From: an uncultured Bacilli bacterium
Lineage (GTDB): Bacteria > Bacillota_I > Bacilli_A > RFN20 > CAG-631
Assembly (NCBI GenBank): GCA_934215405.1
Contig: CAKPZU010000006.1
Span: forward strand, 1-40,471
DNA: 40,471 nt
Direction of reading: 5' to 3'
Positions within the stretch are counted from its first letter, which is position 1. Each line of letters opens with the position of its first letter. The notes under the pieces are model-generated. The model made no database searches and was not told the origin of the DNA. It saw nothing but the letters and a program-made list of their open reading frames with translations. The position numbers and the translations under genes were made by a program. Shown here piece by piece: positions 1 to 7,812 of this stretch.

Positions 1-1269
1 AACAAATAATTCTGTTAATTCACTTATTTCCTTATTGTTTTTAGCATAATCTCTAACAATTTCTTCAAAGGAAATAGTAGAAGTTAAAAATTGATTTTTA
101 TAATATGATTCATCAAATACTAAAGAGTTTTTTATAATAGACTCAAAATTATTTGTTTGCCAACCAACTCCATCATATGCATCAACTACAAAATATAATA
201 TATCATTCGCCTTTAAAGCATAAGTTTTTGTAAAATCTACTATACCATTGGCTACTAATTCTTCATTATATAGTTCTTTTTTTACGTTACTAGTTTGTAA
301 TACCATTCTATAAATAGCACTAGCCCATAAAGATGTTGCCTTAGCATTGAATGATATAGCCATATCCTCATTAGCTTTCATTTTTAAAATAACATTTTCA
401 TTTCCACAGCCACCACGAATTTGAAAATCCCATAGCATAACTCCTTGATCAGATGCTGTGCCATCTTTTGTATATAAACCATCGTTTACATAGCTAAGTG
501 GTAATATTTCATTATCAATATCCCCATACATTAATGAATATTCAATATTATTGCTTGTGCATGTATTTGTTTTGCTAGCTGCCATTTGTTTAAATATGTT
601 ATTGTATGTATTAGTTGATCCTATTTGAACATTATATAATACTTCACTATATTCTTCCTTATTAGCAGTAATATTCCCAGTTATTGAAGCAACCTGGCCA
701 TCACTTGTTGAATGCATATAGAAATAGATGATATCATTAGCCCTAGCATAATATGTTCCACCATAATAATTATCTTCAACCGTTCCACTTTTTACTTGCT
801 TTGAATTTAAAGTAAATAAAGAGTCGTTATGCTTTAAAGCAGTATTAAAGCTTGAAGCTTTAGCCCATTGATTTGTCTGTTCAAATGTATGAATTGCTAT
901 TTTACAATCTTCTTTAATTTTTAGCCTTAAGATGGTATCATATTCCACCCCTGTTTTATATTGCCATCTAAATGCAGCATTACTTGATGAATCTAATGTT
1001 TGATTATTAAGAATTATTCCTGAATCAGTATACGCGAATGAATTAAATTTATTGCCACTTATACTTCCATATCCTAAAAGATAATCGAAAATATCTCCTT
1101 TAGTTTCACTTAAAGATGGATTAACTGCATCTGGTAGATCTAAGAATTGTGAAACACTTTCACTAGCATGCAAAACATTTTTGTTGTTTGTTTCATTAAA
1201 TAAAACAAAAGCCGAAAAAAATGAAAATACTACAAGCAACAAAGCGCTGAAATTTTTACTTTTTTTCAT
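1..1269 (-). CDS. Secreted protein with two related beta-rich domains, 3'-truncated by window edge
   Basis: I translated this open frame directly: it runs without a stop from an ATG at 1269 to base 1 (423 codons), so the C-terminus lies outside the window. The start has a perfect AGGAGG at 1276-1281. Residues 1-35 are a typical signal peptide (MKKSKNF, then a hydrophobic run, ending near HASES). The mature part contains two regions that resemble each other. One has TILRLKIKEDCKIAIH and YYARANDIIYFYMHS; the second, about 170 residues later, has NVILKMKANEDMAISF and YALKANDILYFVVDA. This looks like a duplicated jelly-roll or carbohydrate-binding-like domain in an exported surface protein. I do not recognise the family. 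Four Cys are visible in the mature part (CKIAI, TNTCTS, GGCGN), and no lipobox is present. The function is unknown; binding of a surface ligand or glycan is only an inference. Confidence 0.85.
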   Translation of the reverse strand, partial: MKKSKNFSALLLVVFSFFSAFVLFNETNNKNVLHASESVSQFLDLPDAVNPSLSETKGDIFDYLLGYGSISGNKFNSFAYTDSGIILNNQTLDSSSNAAFRWQYKTGVEYDTILRLKIKEDCKIAIHTFEQTNQWAKASSFNTALKHNDSLFTLNSKQVKSGTVEDNYYGGTYYARANDIIYFYMHSTSDGQVASITGNITANKEEYSEVLYNVQIGSTNTYNNIFKQMAASKTNTCTSNNIEYSLMYGDIDNEILPLSYVNDGLYTKDGTASDQGVMLWDFQIRGGCGNENVILKMKANEDMAISFNAKATSLWASAIYRMVLQTSNVKKELYNEELVANGIVDFTKTYALKANDILYFVVDAYDGVGWQTNNFESIIKNSLVFDESYYKNQFLTSTISFEEIVRDYAKNNKEISELTELFV

Positions 1270-1291
1270 AGTTTTCCTCCTGAATTTTTAT

Positions 1292-1320
1292 TTTATATTG
1301 CTTTTTCATATTAATTGTAA
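1292..1320 (-). promoter_or_regulatory. Promoter of the secreted-protein gene
   Basis: Reading the minus strand, TTACAA (1315-1320) is followed by a 17-bp spacer and TATAAA (1292-1297). The predicted start site is only about 15 bases upstream of the ATG at 1269, leaving just room for the AGGAGG site. An imperfect palindrome, TTGTT-AAAA-AACAA, lies just upstream of the -35 at about 1321-1334. Confidence 0.6.
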
Positions 1321-1335
1321 TTGTTTTTTAACAAC

Positions 1336-1362
1336 AAAAAAAGTCGAATGAGCACATTCGAC
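1336..1362 (-). terminator. Minus-strand intrinsic terminator hairpin
   Basis: A perfect 8-bp stem, GTCGAATG paired with CATTCGAC, closes an AGCA tetraloop (1343-1362). On the minus strand it is followed by seven T residues (1336-1342). It lies downstream of the decayed transposase and upstream of the promoter of the secreted-protein gene, so it would shield that gene from read-through. It could also be the old end-hairpin of the insertion sequence. Confidence 0.65.
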
Positions 1363-1481
1363 CAAAAGCAAACAATATTAAATAAAATAACCATTTTTTG
1401 GTATTATTAAAGCCATTCATTATAATAAGGTGTGAAATGACAACATGATGCTTATATCATCAATTGCTTGTAACCTATAAA

Positions 1482-1671
1482 TTATTCTACTTTAATAAGT
1501 ATGTGGCCGTGGTTTGAGCATACTTCTTCTATTATTGTTACTTCTTTGAATGCACATAGTCTTCTTATTATCTGACCAATTTCTATTCTTTTCATTTTAT
1601 AAAACACTTCCCTTCTATATTTTTACACAAATACTATATGATATTTATAAACTTAAATTATTGTCATTCAC
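1482..1671 (-). pseudogene. Decayed IS200/IS605-family TnpA transposase
   Basis: On the minus strand a good ribosome site (AAGGAGG) precedes a GTG at 1671 that begins VNDNNLSL. In a shifted frame the sequence then reads YKYHIVFV, a TAA stop, KYRREVFYKMKRIEIG, then IIRRLCAFKEVTIIEEV and CSNHGHILIKVE before a final TAA. This matches the N-terminal third of IS200-type TnpA, where (C)KYHIVFxPKYRR, an IIRxxC helix and the catalytic HUH segment (xDHIHMLxxI) occur in this order. Defects are a small deletion/frameshift near the start, an in-frame stop where the family has Pro, Gly in the middle of the HUH motif, and loss of everything after it, including the catalytic Tyr region. It is non-functional and marks an old insertion. 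Confidence 0.8.
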
Positions 1672-1750
1672 TTGATAATCCTCCTTGATATAAAAAATCT
1701 AAATTAATGGATTGTTTCAATACAGCCCTTTTTGTTCTATTTCATAAGAG

Positions 1751-1822
1751 TTTATTGTTGCATTTATTGTTGCATTTATTGTTGCATTTATTGTTGCATT
1801 TATTGTTGCATTTATTGTTGCA
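1751..1822. repeat. Perfect 12-bp tandem repeat, six copies
   Basis: The unit TTTATTGTTGCA occurs six times without mismatch, head to tail, followed by the partial motif AGATGCTGCAATAAA. The array ends about 40 bases upstream of the ATG of the AlbA_2-domain gene, so it sits in that gene's leader or promoter region. Each unit carries a TTGTTG that could act as a -35-like element. The perfect identity implies recent expansion and probably variable copy number. Confidence 0.95.
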
Positions 1823-1861
1823 AGATGCTGCAATAAAATCAAATAAAGGTGGAATGATTTT

Positions 1862-3151
1862 ATGTTTGAAACAAGTAATGTTGAATTCAAAAGAAAATTA
1901 AATGATAAATTTGAGAAAGAAGTAGTTTCATTTCTTAACGCAAAGGGTGGCCATATATTTATCGGTATAAATGATGATGGCTCTACATATGGAGTTGAAA
2001 ATATTGATGAATTACAATTAGCAATTAAAAATAGGATAAAAGATCGAATAGCCCCATCCCCTGTTGGCTTTTTTGAAATAATAGCTGAACAAAAGGATAG
2101 CAAAAATATATTGCATATAATTATTGCCTCTGGAAACGAAAAGCCATACTATGTCAAAAAATATGGAATGTGTCCTCAGGGAGCATATACAAGAGTTGGC
2201 AGTTATTGTGTGCAACTAACTGAAAAACAAATCTTTGATTTATATTCAAGAAGGACACGTACTTCATTAATTAATATAATTTCTCCAACACAAGAATTAA
2301 CATTTACACAATTAAGAATATATTACGATGAAATAGGCTATCAATTTACTTCAAATACATTCAAACAATTTCATTTTCAATTAGAAACTGGCGAGTATAA
2401 TTATTTAGCATATTTGTTATCTGATCAAAATGCTTTAGTAATAAATGTTGGTAAATTTAAAGGAGATAATGTTGTTGAACTTGAAGAAATGAAGTCTTAT
2501 TCAAATCAATCATTAATCAAAACAACTCACGAAATTATTGAATTCATTGATAAGCAAAATAAAATATTTACCACAATCACTTCGTCAAAAAGAAAAGATG
2601 AGTATTTATTTGATTCCATAGCAATGAGAGAAGCTATTGTCAATGCTTTAGTTCATAGTGATTACACATGTGAAAACACTCCAACATTTAGAATATTTGA
2701 TAATCATATAGAAATAATATATGTTGGTGGACTTCCTGAAGGAATAGAAAAAAGTGAATTTTTAAGTGGATATATGTCTCCAAAAAACCCACAATTAATG
2801 AAAATTTTTAAAGACTTAGGGTTGAATGAACATATAGGAACTGGAATTATTAGAATACTAAGTAAGTATGATGAATCTATTTTCACTTTTTCTTCTAACT
2901 TTATTAAAGTTTCTATTCCGTTCAATAAAGAAAAAAATAGTTCTACTAGCAATGAAACTTCTACTAAAAATGTATCAAAACGTCAATTTAAAATAATGGA
3001 ATTAATTAAAGAAAATTTAACTCAGGATGAAATTGCCGATAAATTAGGTGTTTCTCGTTTTACTATCATAAGAGATATTAAACTTCTGAAGCAAAACGGT
3101 TTTCTTTCTAGAGTTGGTTCAAATAAAACAGGATTTTGGAAAATAAATTAA
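1862..3151 (+). CDS. AlbA_2 / HATPase_c_4 / winged-helix DNA-binding regulator-like protein
   Basis: 429 residues. The start is supported by AAAGGTGG about 10 bases upstream. Residues ~5-125 form an AlbA_2 (Schlafen-type) domain, with NVEFKRKLN, then SFLNAKGGHIFIGINDDG and a later GAYTRVGS. Residues ~250-345 form a GHKL/HATPase_c_4-like domain with REAIVNALVHSDY and HIGTGIIRIL. Residues ~373-429 are a winged helix (SKRQFKIMELI; TQDEIADKLGVSRFTIIRDI). Proteins of this layout are widespread accessory genes annotated as putative DNA-binding or RecG-like regulators; they are thought to act on transcription or defence, but the real function is usually unknown. It is the only intact plus-strand gene here, lies next to an IS200 remnant, and is bounded by a terminator, which suggests acquisition by transfer. 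Confidence 0.88.
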   Translation: MFETSNVEFKRKLNDKFEKEVVSFLNAKGGHIFIGINDDGSTYGVENIDELQLAIKNRIKDRIAPSPVGFFEIIAEQKDSKNILHIIIASGNEKPYYVKKYGMCPQGAYTRVGSYCVQLTEKQIFDLYSRRTRTSLINIISPTQELTFTQLRIYYDEIGYQFTSNTFKQFHFQLETGEYNYLAYLLSDQNALVINVGKFKGDNVVELEEMKSYSNQSLIKTTHEIIEFIDKQNKIFTTITSSKRKDEYLFDSIAMREAIVNALVHSDYTCENTPTFRIFDNHIEIIYVGGLPEGIEKSEFLSGYMSPKNPQLMKIFKDLGLNEHIGTGIIRILSKYDESIFTFSSNFIKVSIPFNKEKNSSTSNETSTKNVSKRQFKIMELIKENLTQDEIADKLGVSRFTIIRDIKLLKQNGFLSRVGSNKTGFWKIN

Positions 3152-3168
3152 TAAATTTAATAGTCGTT

Positions 3169-3210
3169 AAAAAAGCAACATTGTATTGTCTACTTTGTTG
3201 CTTTCTTTTT
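3169..3210. terminator. Bidirectional terminator between convergent genes
   Basis: Stem AAAGCAACA (3172-3180) pairs with TGTTGCTTT (3196-3204). A T-rich run (3206-3210) follows on the plus strand and a T run (complement of 3169-3174) on the minus strand. It lies between the plus-strand AlbA_2 gene and the minus-strand pmbA gene and can serve both. Confidence 0.85.
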
Positions 3211-3231
3211 ATATTTGTTAGTTGTATTTCT

Positions 3232-4551
3232 TTATTTACCTGAAACAGCAACATTTTTAACAACAACAGATGGTGTTAAAGTACCATTTAATGCTAAAAA
3301 TGAATCGTTTCCAACATCTACAACATTCTTTAATAAATCAAATAAATTACCAGCAATAGTAATTAAATTAACTGGTGTTGTAATTTTACCATTTTCAATT
3401 CTAAAGCCACTAGCTTGTAAAGAAAAATCACCAGAAATAGTATTTAAGCCTGAATGTAAGCCAGCTACATCAGTAATTTGAATGCCATTATTAATTGATT
3501 TTAATAAATCGTCAACAGTCTTCTTAGAAGGCTTTACATAAACAAATGAAGTATCAACGCCAATTTGTGAGCCTCCATAGCCATTACCAGTTGAAGCAGT
3601 GTTAGCCGATTTTGCTGCTTCTATATTATATAAAAATGTCTTTAACACACCTTTATCAATGATTACTTTCTTACTAGTAGCAACTCCTTCATCATCAAAT
3701 GAGCGATAAAAATATGGATATTGCTTACAATGAGGATCTTCAACTACAGTTAGCTTTTTAGAAGCTATTACTTGATTTAACTTATCCTTTAATAATGATT
3801 TATTCTTATTAACATTATCACCAGAAATTGAAATTAAGCATTTATTAAGTAATGATGCAAATACATCTGGGGCAAATAATACCTTATACTTTTTAGAGTC
3901 ACATGGTGTTCCATTTAATGAATTAATAGCATCACTACATGCCTTATTAACAATATTATCAATATTAACATCATCTAGATTATTAAATAATTGATACATT
4001 CCACCAGTTCTAGTATCTTCATTTTCTTTAGCAACAACATCAAGATATATATAAGCATAATTAGTCTTATATGATAGCTTTAACCCCTTTGAATTAATAA
4101 TTTTTTCTGATTTAACGGCTTCACTATAATGAACTCCTGATACTTCTTTAATTCTATTATCATAGTTAAAGGCTTTTTCTTCAACTAATAAGCATAAATC
4201 AATTTTCTTACTAGGAGATACATTTTCAAGAGCATCGTTATAGGTTTTAAACTTACTATATTTTTTTGAACCTTCAAAGATTTCTTGAGCAACCTTATCT
4301 TCAATTAATAAAGAATCACTAGCCATTTCCTTAAGCAATTGTGTGACATTTGAAAAGTTTTCAGTTGAAGCAGATACCATATTACCATTAATAATTCCAC
4401 GAATATATAATGTAGAATTTTCACTAACATTATATTTTTCAACCTTTTTATGGAACACTTCTATTGATAAAGTCTTATTTTCAACAACTTTAAATTCAAT
4501 ATCTTCAAAGTTTAATTCTTTTGCTGTTTCAAAATATTTTTTAAAGTTCAT
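3232..4551 (-). CDS. pmbA: PmbA/TldE, metalloprotease TldD-TldE partner subunit
   Basis: 439 residues, the usual length. TldE/PmbA forms a heterodimer with TldD that degrades unfolded peptides and, in other bacteria, matures some modified peptides; it carries no catalytic metal site itself. The family's features seen here include VSASTENFSNVT near residue 50, LFAPDVFASLLNKCL in the middle, DPHCKQYPYFYRSFDDEG, and a C-terminal GLHSGLNTISGDFSLQASG. No HExxxH is present, which separates it from TldD. Its ATG overlaps the TGA of tldD (ATGA), with an AGGAGG site inside the end of tldD, so the two are translationally coupled and likely made in equal amounts. It is the last gene of the pair, followed by the bidirectional hairpin. 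Confidence 0.95.
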   Translation of the reverse strand: MNFKKYFETAKELNFEDIEFKVVENKTLSIEVFHKKVEKYNVSENSTLYIRGIINGNMVSASTENFSNVTQLLKEMASDSLLIEDKVAQEIFEGSKKYSKFKTYNDALENVSPSKKIDLCLLVEEKAFNYDNRIKEVSGVHYSEAVKSEKIINSKGLKLSYKTNYAYIYLDVVAKENEDTRTGGMYQLFNNLDDVNIDNIVNKACSDAINSLNGTPCDSKKYKVLFAPDVFASLLNKCLISISGDNVNKNKSLLKDKLNQVIASKKLTVVEDPHCKQYPYFYRSFDDEGVATSKKVIIDKGVLKTFLYNIEAAKSANTASTGNGYGGSQIGVDTSFVYVKPSKKTVDDLLKSINNGIQITDVAGLHSGLNTISGDFSLQASGFRIENGKITTPVNLITIAGNLFDLLKNVVDVGNDSFLALNGTLTPSVVVKNVAVSGK

Positions 4552-5942
4552 TTTATCTTTCCTCCTGTTCCACCAACTAAAATAGATTTAACACGAATTG
4601 TTGGTTGTCCTACATCAGCTGGAATTGATCCAGATGCAGCCCCACACATACCTTGCTCTCTATATAAGTTATTAGCAATCATATCAATATTAAATAATAC
4701 CTTAGCACCATTGCCTATTAATGTAGCACCTTTAACAGGCTTAGTAATTTTTCCATCTTCAATTAAATAGCCCTCATTAACGGCAAAGTTAAAATCACCA
4801 GTTGCCGGATTTACAGAGCCACCACCTAATGATTTAGCATATAAGCCAAATTTTGTAGCCTTAATAATTTCTTCTCTTGTTGAAGTACCATTACCAATAA
4901 AGGTATTAGACATACGAGATGTTGGTTCATATTTATATGATTCACGTCTACAAGCACCATTACCATCTTCATTCATAGCACGGCCATTAAAGTTATCAAC
5001 CAAGTAATTAACTAGCACACCGTCTTTAATTAATTGATTTCTTTGTGTCTTATTACCTTCATCATCAAAATTAGCAGATCCCCAACCGCCATCAATTGTG
5101 CCATCATCATAAGCATTAACTATGTTAGAAGCAACCTTTTGGCCTTTTTTATTAGAAAATACTGATAAATTTTTACTTACAGCACTAGCTTCAAGGCCAT
5201 GTCCACAAGATTCATGGAAAATAACTCCACCAAAACCATTTTCAAGAACGACACTCATCTCACCAGATGGGCAATCGTCAGCATCAAGCATAGTAACAGC
5301 ACATCTTGCTGCATCACGAGCAACATCTTTAACATTCATCATATCCTCAAAGAATTCAAAGCCTCTTTGAGCACCAGGTCCTTTACTTCCTGTTTGCATA
5401 GCATTTTCCTTACTAGCAATAGCCGTAATAAAGAATCTTCCACGAGTTCTACTATCCTTAGCTATTTTTCCATCACTATTATAAATAGTAACCTTTTGTG
5501 TATTAAAATAGTATACTAAATCTACTTTACTAATTCTTTTATCATAATTTTTTGCAGCATCATAGGCTTCTTTAAATAAAGAAAGCTGATGGCTTAAAGG
5601 TACTTCATTATATGGCTTTACTGGTTGATTTTTCTTTTTTGATTTTTCAAGCACTAAAGTATCAACAGTCTTTACTCTTTCACCTTTAAAGCTTTCCTTT
5701 AAGCTACTTGCAAGCTTTAATAGGTTTTTAAAAGATACATCATTTGTATATCCATAAACACTTTTATCGTTTTTTAAGATTCTTATACCACAACCATATA
5801 CGTTAGAAGTTGTAATTTTAGAAACTTTACCATCTTCATATAAGCAACGCTTTATATTTGTATCTTCAAAGAAAAGCTCACTATAATCAGCACCAGTTTC
5901 TAATGCTTTATTTAATATTTCTAATATTTCTTTTTGTTGCAT
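4548..5942 (-). CDS. tldD: TldD metalloprotease catalytic subunit
   Basis: 464 residues. TldD carries the zinc site of the TldD/TldE protease, and the signature HESCGHGLEA (HExxxH) is visible near residue 243 inside GFGGVIFHESCGHGLEASAV. The C-terminal part has the conserved GGSVNPATGDFNFAVNEGYLIEDG and ends with the glycine-rich MCGAASGSIPADVG. The start has AAGGGGTG upstream and a TATAAT about 20 bases before it. There is no ribosomally made peptide precursor or YcaO-type gene nearby, so a general cytosolic proteolytic role is more likely than dedicated peptide maturation; this is inference. Confidence 0.96.
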   Translation of the reverse strand: MQQKEILEILNKALETGADYSELFFEDTNIKRCLYEDGKVSKITTSNVYGCGIRILKNDKSVYGYTNDVSFKNLLKLASSLKESFKGERVKTVDTLVLEKSKKKNQPVKPYNEVPLSHQLSLFKEAYDAAKNYDKRISKVDLVYYFNTQKVTIYNSDGKIAKDSRTRGRFFITAIASKENAMQTGSKGPGAQRGFEFFEDMMNVKDVARDAARCAVTMLDADDCPSGEMSVVLENGFGGVIFHESCGHGLEASAVSKNLSVFSNKKGQKVASNIVNAYDDGTIDGGWGSANFDDEGNKTQRNQLIKDGVLVNYLVDNFNGRAMNEDGNGACRRESYKYEPTSRMSNTFIGNGTSTREEIIKATKFGLYAKSLGGGSVNPATGDFNFAVNEGYLIEDGKITKPVKGATLIGNGAKVLFNIDMIANNLYREQGMCGAASGSIPADVGQPTIRVKSILVGGTGGKIK

Positions 5943-5961
5943 AATTTCACCCCTTTGTATT

Positions 5962-5967
5962 ATTATA
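5962..5967 (-). promoter_or_regulatory. Likely -10 element of the tldD-pmbA operon
   Basis: The minus strand reads AGTATAATAATAC ending 19 bases upstream of the tldD ATG. A clear -35 at 17 bp is lacking (only TTTAAA-like bases); TTGCTT occurs 20 bp upstream, which is too far for an ideal promoter. Confidence 0.45.
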
Positions 5968-6026
5968 CTATTTTTTTAAAATTTTTAAAGCAACTTTTTA
6001 TTTATTTTTATAATGTTTCTTTAAAA

Positions 6027-6060
6027 AGAAAAACTATAAAGATTCAATTTCTTTATAGTT
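6027..6060 (-). terminator. Terminator of the lysS-to-ylbF operon
   Basis: An 11-bp perfect stem, AACTATAAAGA (6032-6042) with TCTTTATAGTT (6050-6060), is followed on the minus strand by a T-rich run. It begins immediately after the stop of the YlbF-family gene. Confidence 0.88.
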
Positions 6061-6061
6061 A

Positions 6062-6382
6062 TTACTCTCCAATTATTGTAACTACCTGTAAAAGTAAGCT
6101 TTCAAGCTCATTTTTAGAAACTATATAATTATTAATCAACGGATTGTTTATAAATTCATTCTTTAATACTTCTAAATAGCTTTTAGCTTTTTTATATTCA
6201 TCTATTTGGTTATTTTTTAAATAATTCTTCATTTCATTTTGAGTTTTTTTAATTGTGTTTAATAAATCATTTAAATATTTATCATTTAATATAGCGTTTT
6301 TTATTTTAAAAAACTCTTTAGCCTCATTAGTGTTTTTTAATTCATCATTAATTTCTTTAGCTAAATTATTCAACTTCTTCAC
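6062..6382 (-). CDS. YlbF/YmcA (RicA/RicF) family protein
   Basis: 106 residues, almost entirely helical and charged, matching the Com_YlbF fold: an N-terminal helix with KEFFKIKNAIL, a middle KKTQNEMKNYL, and a C-terminal helix ending in YIVSKNELESLL. In Bacillus subtilis YmcA and YlbF join YaaT in a complex that affects RNase Y-dependent RNA processing, and ymcA lies next to miaB, as this gene does. The context therefore favours a RicA-like role. The start given is a GTG inside the end of miaB; a TTG at 6373 would place the GAGGG site at a better distance and give a protein three residues shorter. Last gene of the operon. Confidence 0.82.
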   Translation of the reverse strand: MKKLNNLAKEINDELKNTNEAKEFFKIKNAILNDKYLNDLLNTIKKTQNEMKNYLKNNQIDEYKKAKSYLEVLKNEFINNPLINNYIVSKNELESLLLQVVTIIGE

Positions 6383-7808
6383 CCTCTAATGTATATGTTT
6401 TAGCCTTAGTAATTTTAACATTAACAATACTTCCTATTTTACTAATATCACCTTTAAAGTTAACAAGCTTATTATCTTCAGTATAGCCAGATAATATTTC
6501 ATCATTTTTCTTTGAAGGCCCATCAACTAAAACCTTAACAATTTTATTTTCATATGTTTTATATTTTAATAATTCATATTTAGCAATTGTTGCAGTTAGC
6601 TTATTAAAACGAAGCTTTTTAGTTTCTATTGAAACATTATCCTTCATTTTAGCTGCTGGTGTTCCAACACGTGGTGAATAAATAAAAGTAAAAGCACTAT
6701 CATATTTTACCTCTTCACATAGTTTTAAGGTATTATTAAATGCTTCTTCTGTCTCATTTGGAAAGCCAACAATAATATCAGTAGTTAAAGAAACATTAGG
6801 TATTTTTTCTCTTATTTTATTTACTAATTCTAAATATTGCTTTGAATCATAACGACGCCCCATTAAACGTAATATTTCATCATCGCCTGATTGTACAGGA
6901 AGTTGAATATGCTTCATAATATTTGGATATTTAGCAATAACATCGATTAATTCATTACTAAAATCCCAAGGATGAGATGTTGTAAACCTAATTCTTTCAA
7001 TACCTATTAAAGCTACCTGCTCCATTAATTGAGCAAATGATAAATCATTAATATCCTTACCATAAGCATTAACATTTTGCCCTAATAAGGTTACTTCCTT
7101 ATAGCCCATTTCCTTTAATTGCTTTATTTCATTTAATATATCAACAGATTTTCTACTTCTTTCTTTTCCACGAGTATAAGGCACTATACAATAAGTACAA
7201 AACTTATTACAGCCATACATTATATTAACCCAAGCTTTATATGTTGATTCACGACAAGAAGGTAAATCCTCTTGAATATCACCTTGATTTGATAAAACAC
7301 TACATACTCTTTCATTTGCTAAAACAGCATCCTTTATTAATGAAGGTAGTTGATGAATATTATGAGTTCCAAAAATTAAGTCTACTTGTTGATATTTGCT
7401 TAATAATGTATCAACAATATGCTCTTGTTGCACCATACAACCACAAACACCAATTAATAATCCAGGATTCTTTTGCTTTAATGATTTTAAGGTTCCAATT
7501 TCACCAAACACCTTTTTTTCAGCATTTTCGCGAACACAGCAAGTATTTAAAATAATAATATCAGCATTATCAACGCTATCTGTTTGTGTATAACCAAGCT
7601 CACGTAAAATACCAGCAATTACTTCTGAATCTCTTAAGTTTCCTTGACAACCATATGTTCTAATAAAGTACTTTTTATTAACTCCATAATTCTTAAAATC
7701 CTCTGGAATAACCACACTATTATATTCATATTCAGGATTTTTCTTAAGATCTCTAACTGCTGCTAATTTCATATTTGGTGATGAAATTATATTTGTATAT
7801 TTTTTCAT
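6366..7808 (-). CDS. miaB: tRNA-2-methylthio-N6-dimethylallyladenosine synthase MiaB
   Basis: 480 residues. This radical-SAM methylthiotransferase adds a methylthio group at A37 of tRNAs carrying i6A. Three domains are visible. The N-terminal UPF0004 domain has its cluster cysteines in YGCQGN, NTCCVREN and GVCGCMVQ. The radical-SAM core carries CNKFCTYC near residues 198-205, followed by IVPYTRGKERSR. A C-terminal TRAM domain (~415-478) binds tRNA. The extended N-terminus (KYTNIISSPNMKLAA) is common in Firmicute MiaB. GAGGG lies upstream of the ATG. It starts 4 bases after ispD and overlaps the YlbF-family gene by 17 bases. Confidence 0.97.
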   Translation of the reverse strand: MKKYTNIISSPNMKLAAVRDLKKNPEYEYNSVVIPEDFKNYGVNKKYFIRTYGCQGNLRDSEVIAGILRELGYTQTDSVDNADIIILNTCCVRENAEKKVFGEIGTLKSLKQKNPGLLIGVCGCMVQQEHIVDTLLSKYQQVDLIFGTHNIHQLPSLIKDAVLANERVCSVLSNQGDIQEDLPSCRESTYKAWVNIMYGCNKFCTYCIVPYTRGKERSRKSVDILNEIKQLKEMGYKEVTLLGQNVNAYGKDINDLSFAQLMEQVALIGIERIRFTTSHPWDFSNELIDVIAKYPNIMKHIQLPVQSGDDEILRLMGRRYDSKQYLELVNKIREKIPNVSLTTDIIVGFPNETEEAFNNTLKLCEEVKYDSAFTFIYSPRVGTPAAKMKDNVSIETKKLRFNKLTATIAKYELLKYKTYENKIVKVLVDGPSKKNDEILSGYTEDNKLVNFKGDISKIGSIVNVKITKAKTYTLEGEEVE

Positions 7809-7812
7809 AAAT

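Larger units (their letters stand above)
1270..1861. other. 592-base stretch without an intact gene
   Basis: This is the only gap over 300 bases. It holds, in order: the promoter of the left-edge gene, a terminator hairpin, the remains of an IS200/IS605 TnpA gene on the minus strand, and a perfect 12-bp tandem repeat just before the plus-strand AlbA_2 gene. Between 1380 and 1480 I see only short inverted repeats (for example ATGAT with ATCAT near 1445-1460) and no coding signal. Confidence 0.8.

Noticed and set aside
1751..1822. Possible CRISPR array
   Set aside because: The units are contiguous 12-mers with no spacers, and no cas genes are near.
1717..2103. A 128-codon minus-strand reading frame containing (INAT) repeats
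   Set aside because: The repeats are just the 12-bp tandem array read in frame, and the rest is the complement of the AlbA_2 gene. It has no ribosome site and no plausible protein features.
3232..5942. RiPP biosynthesis cluster around tldD/pmbA
   Set aside because: No precursor peptide, YcaO, dehydratase or lanthionine enzyme gene is present next to the protease pair.
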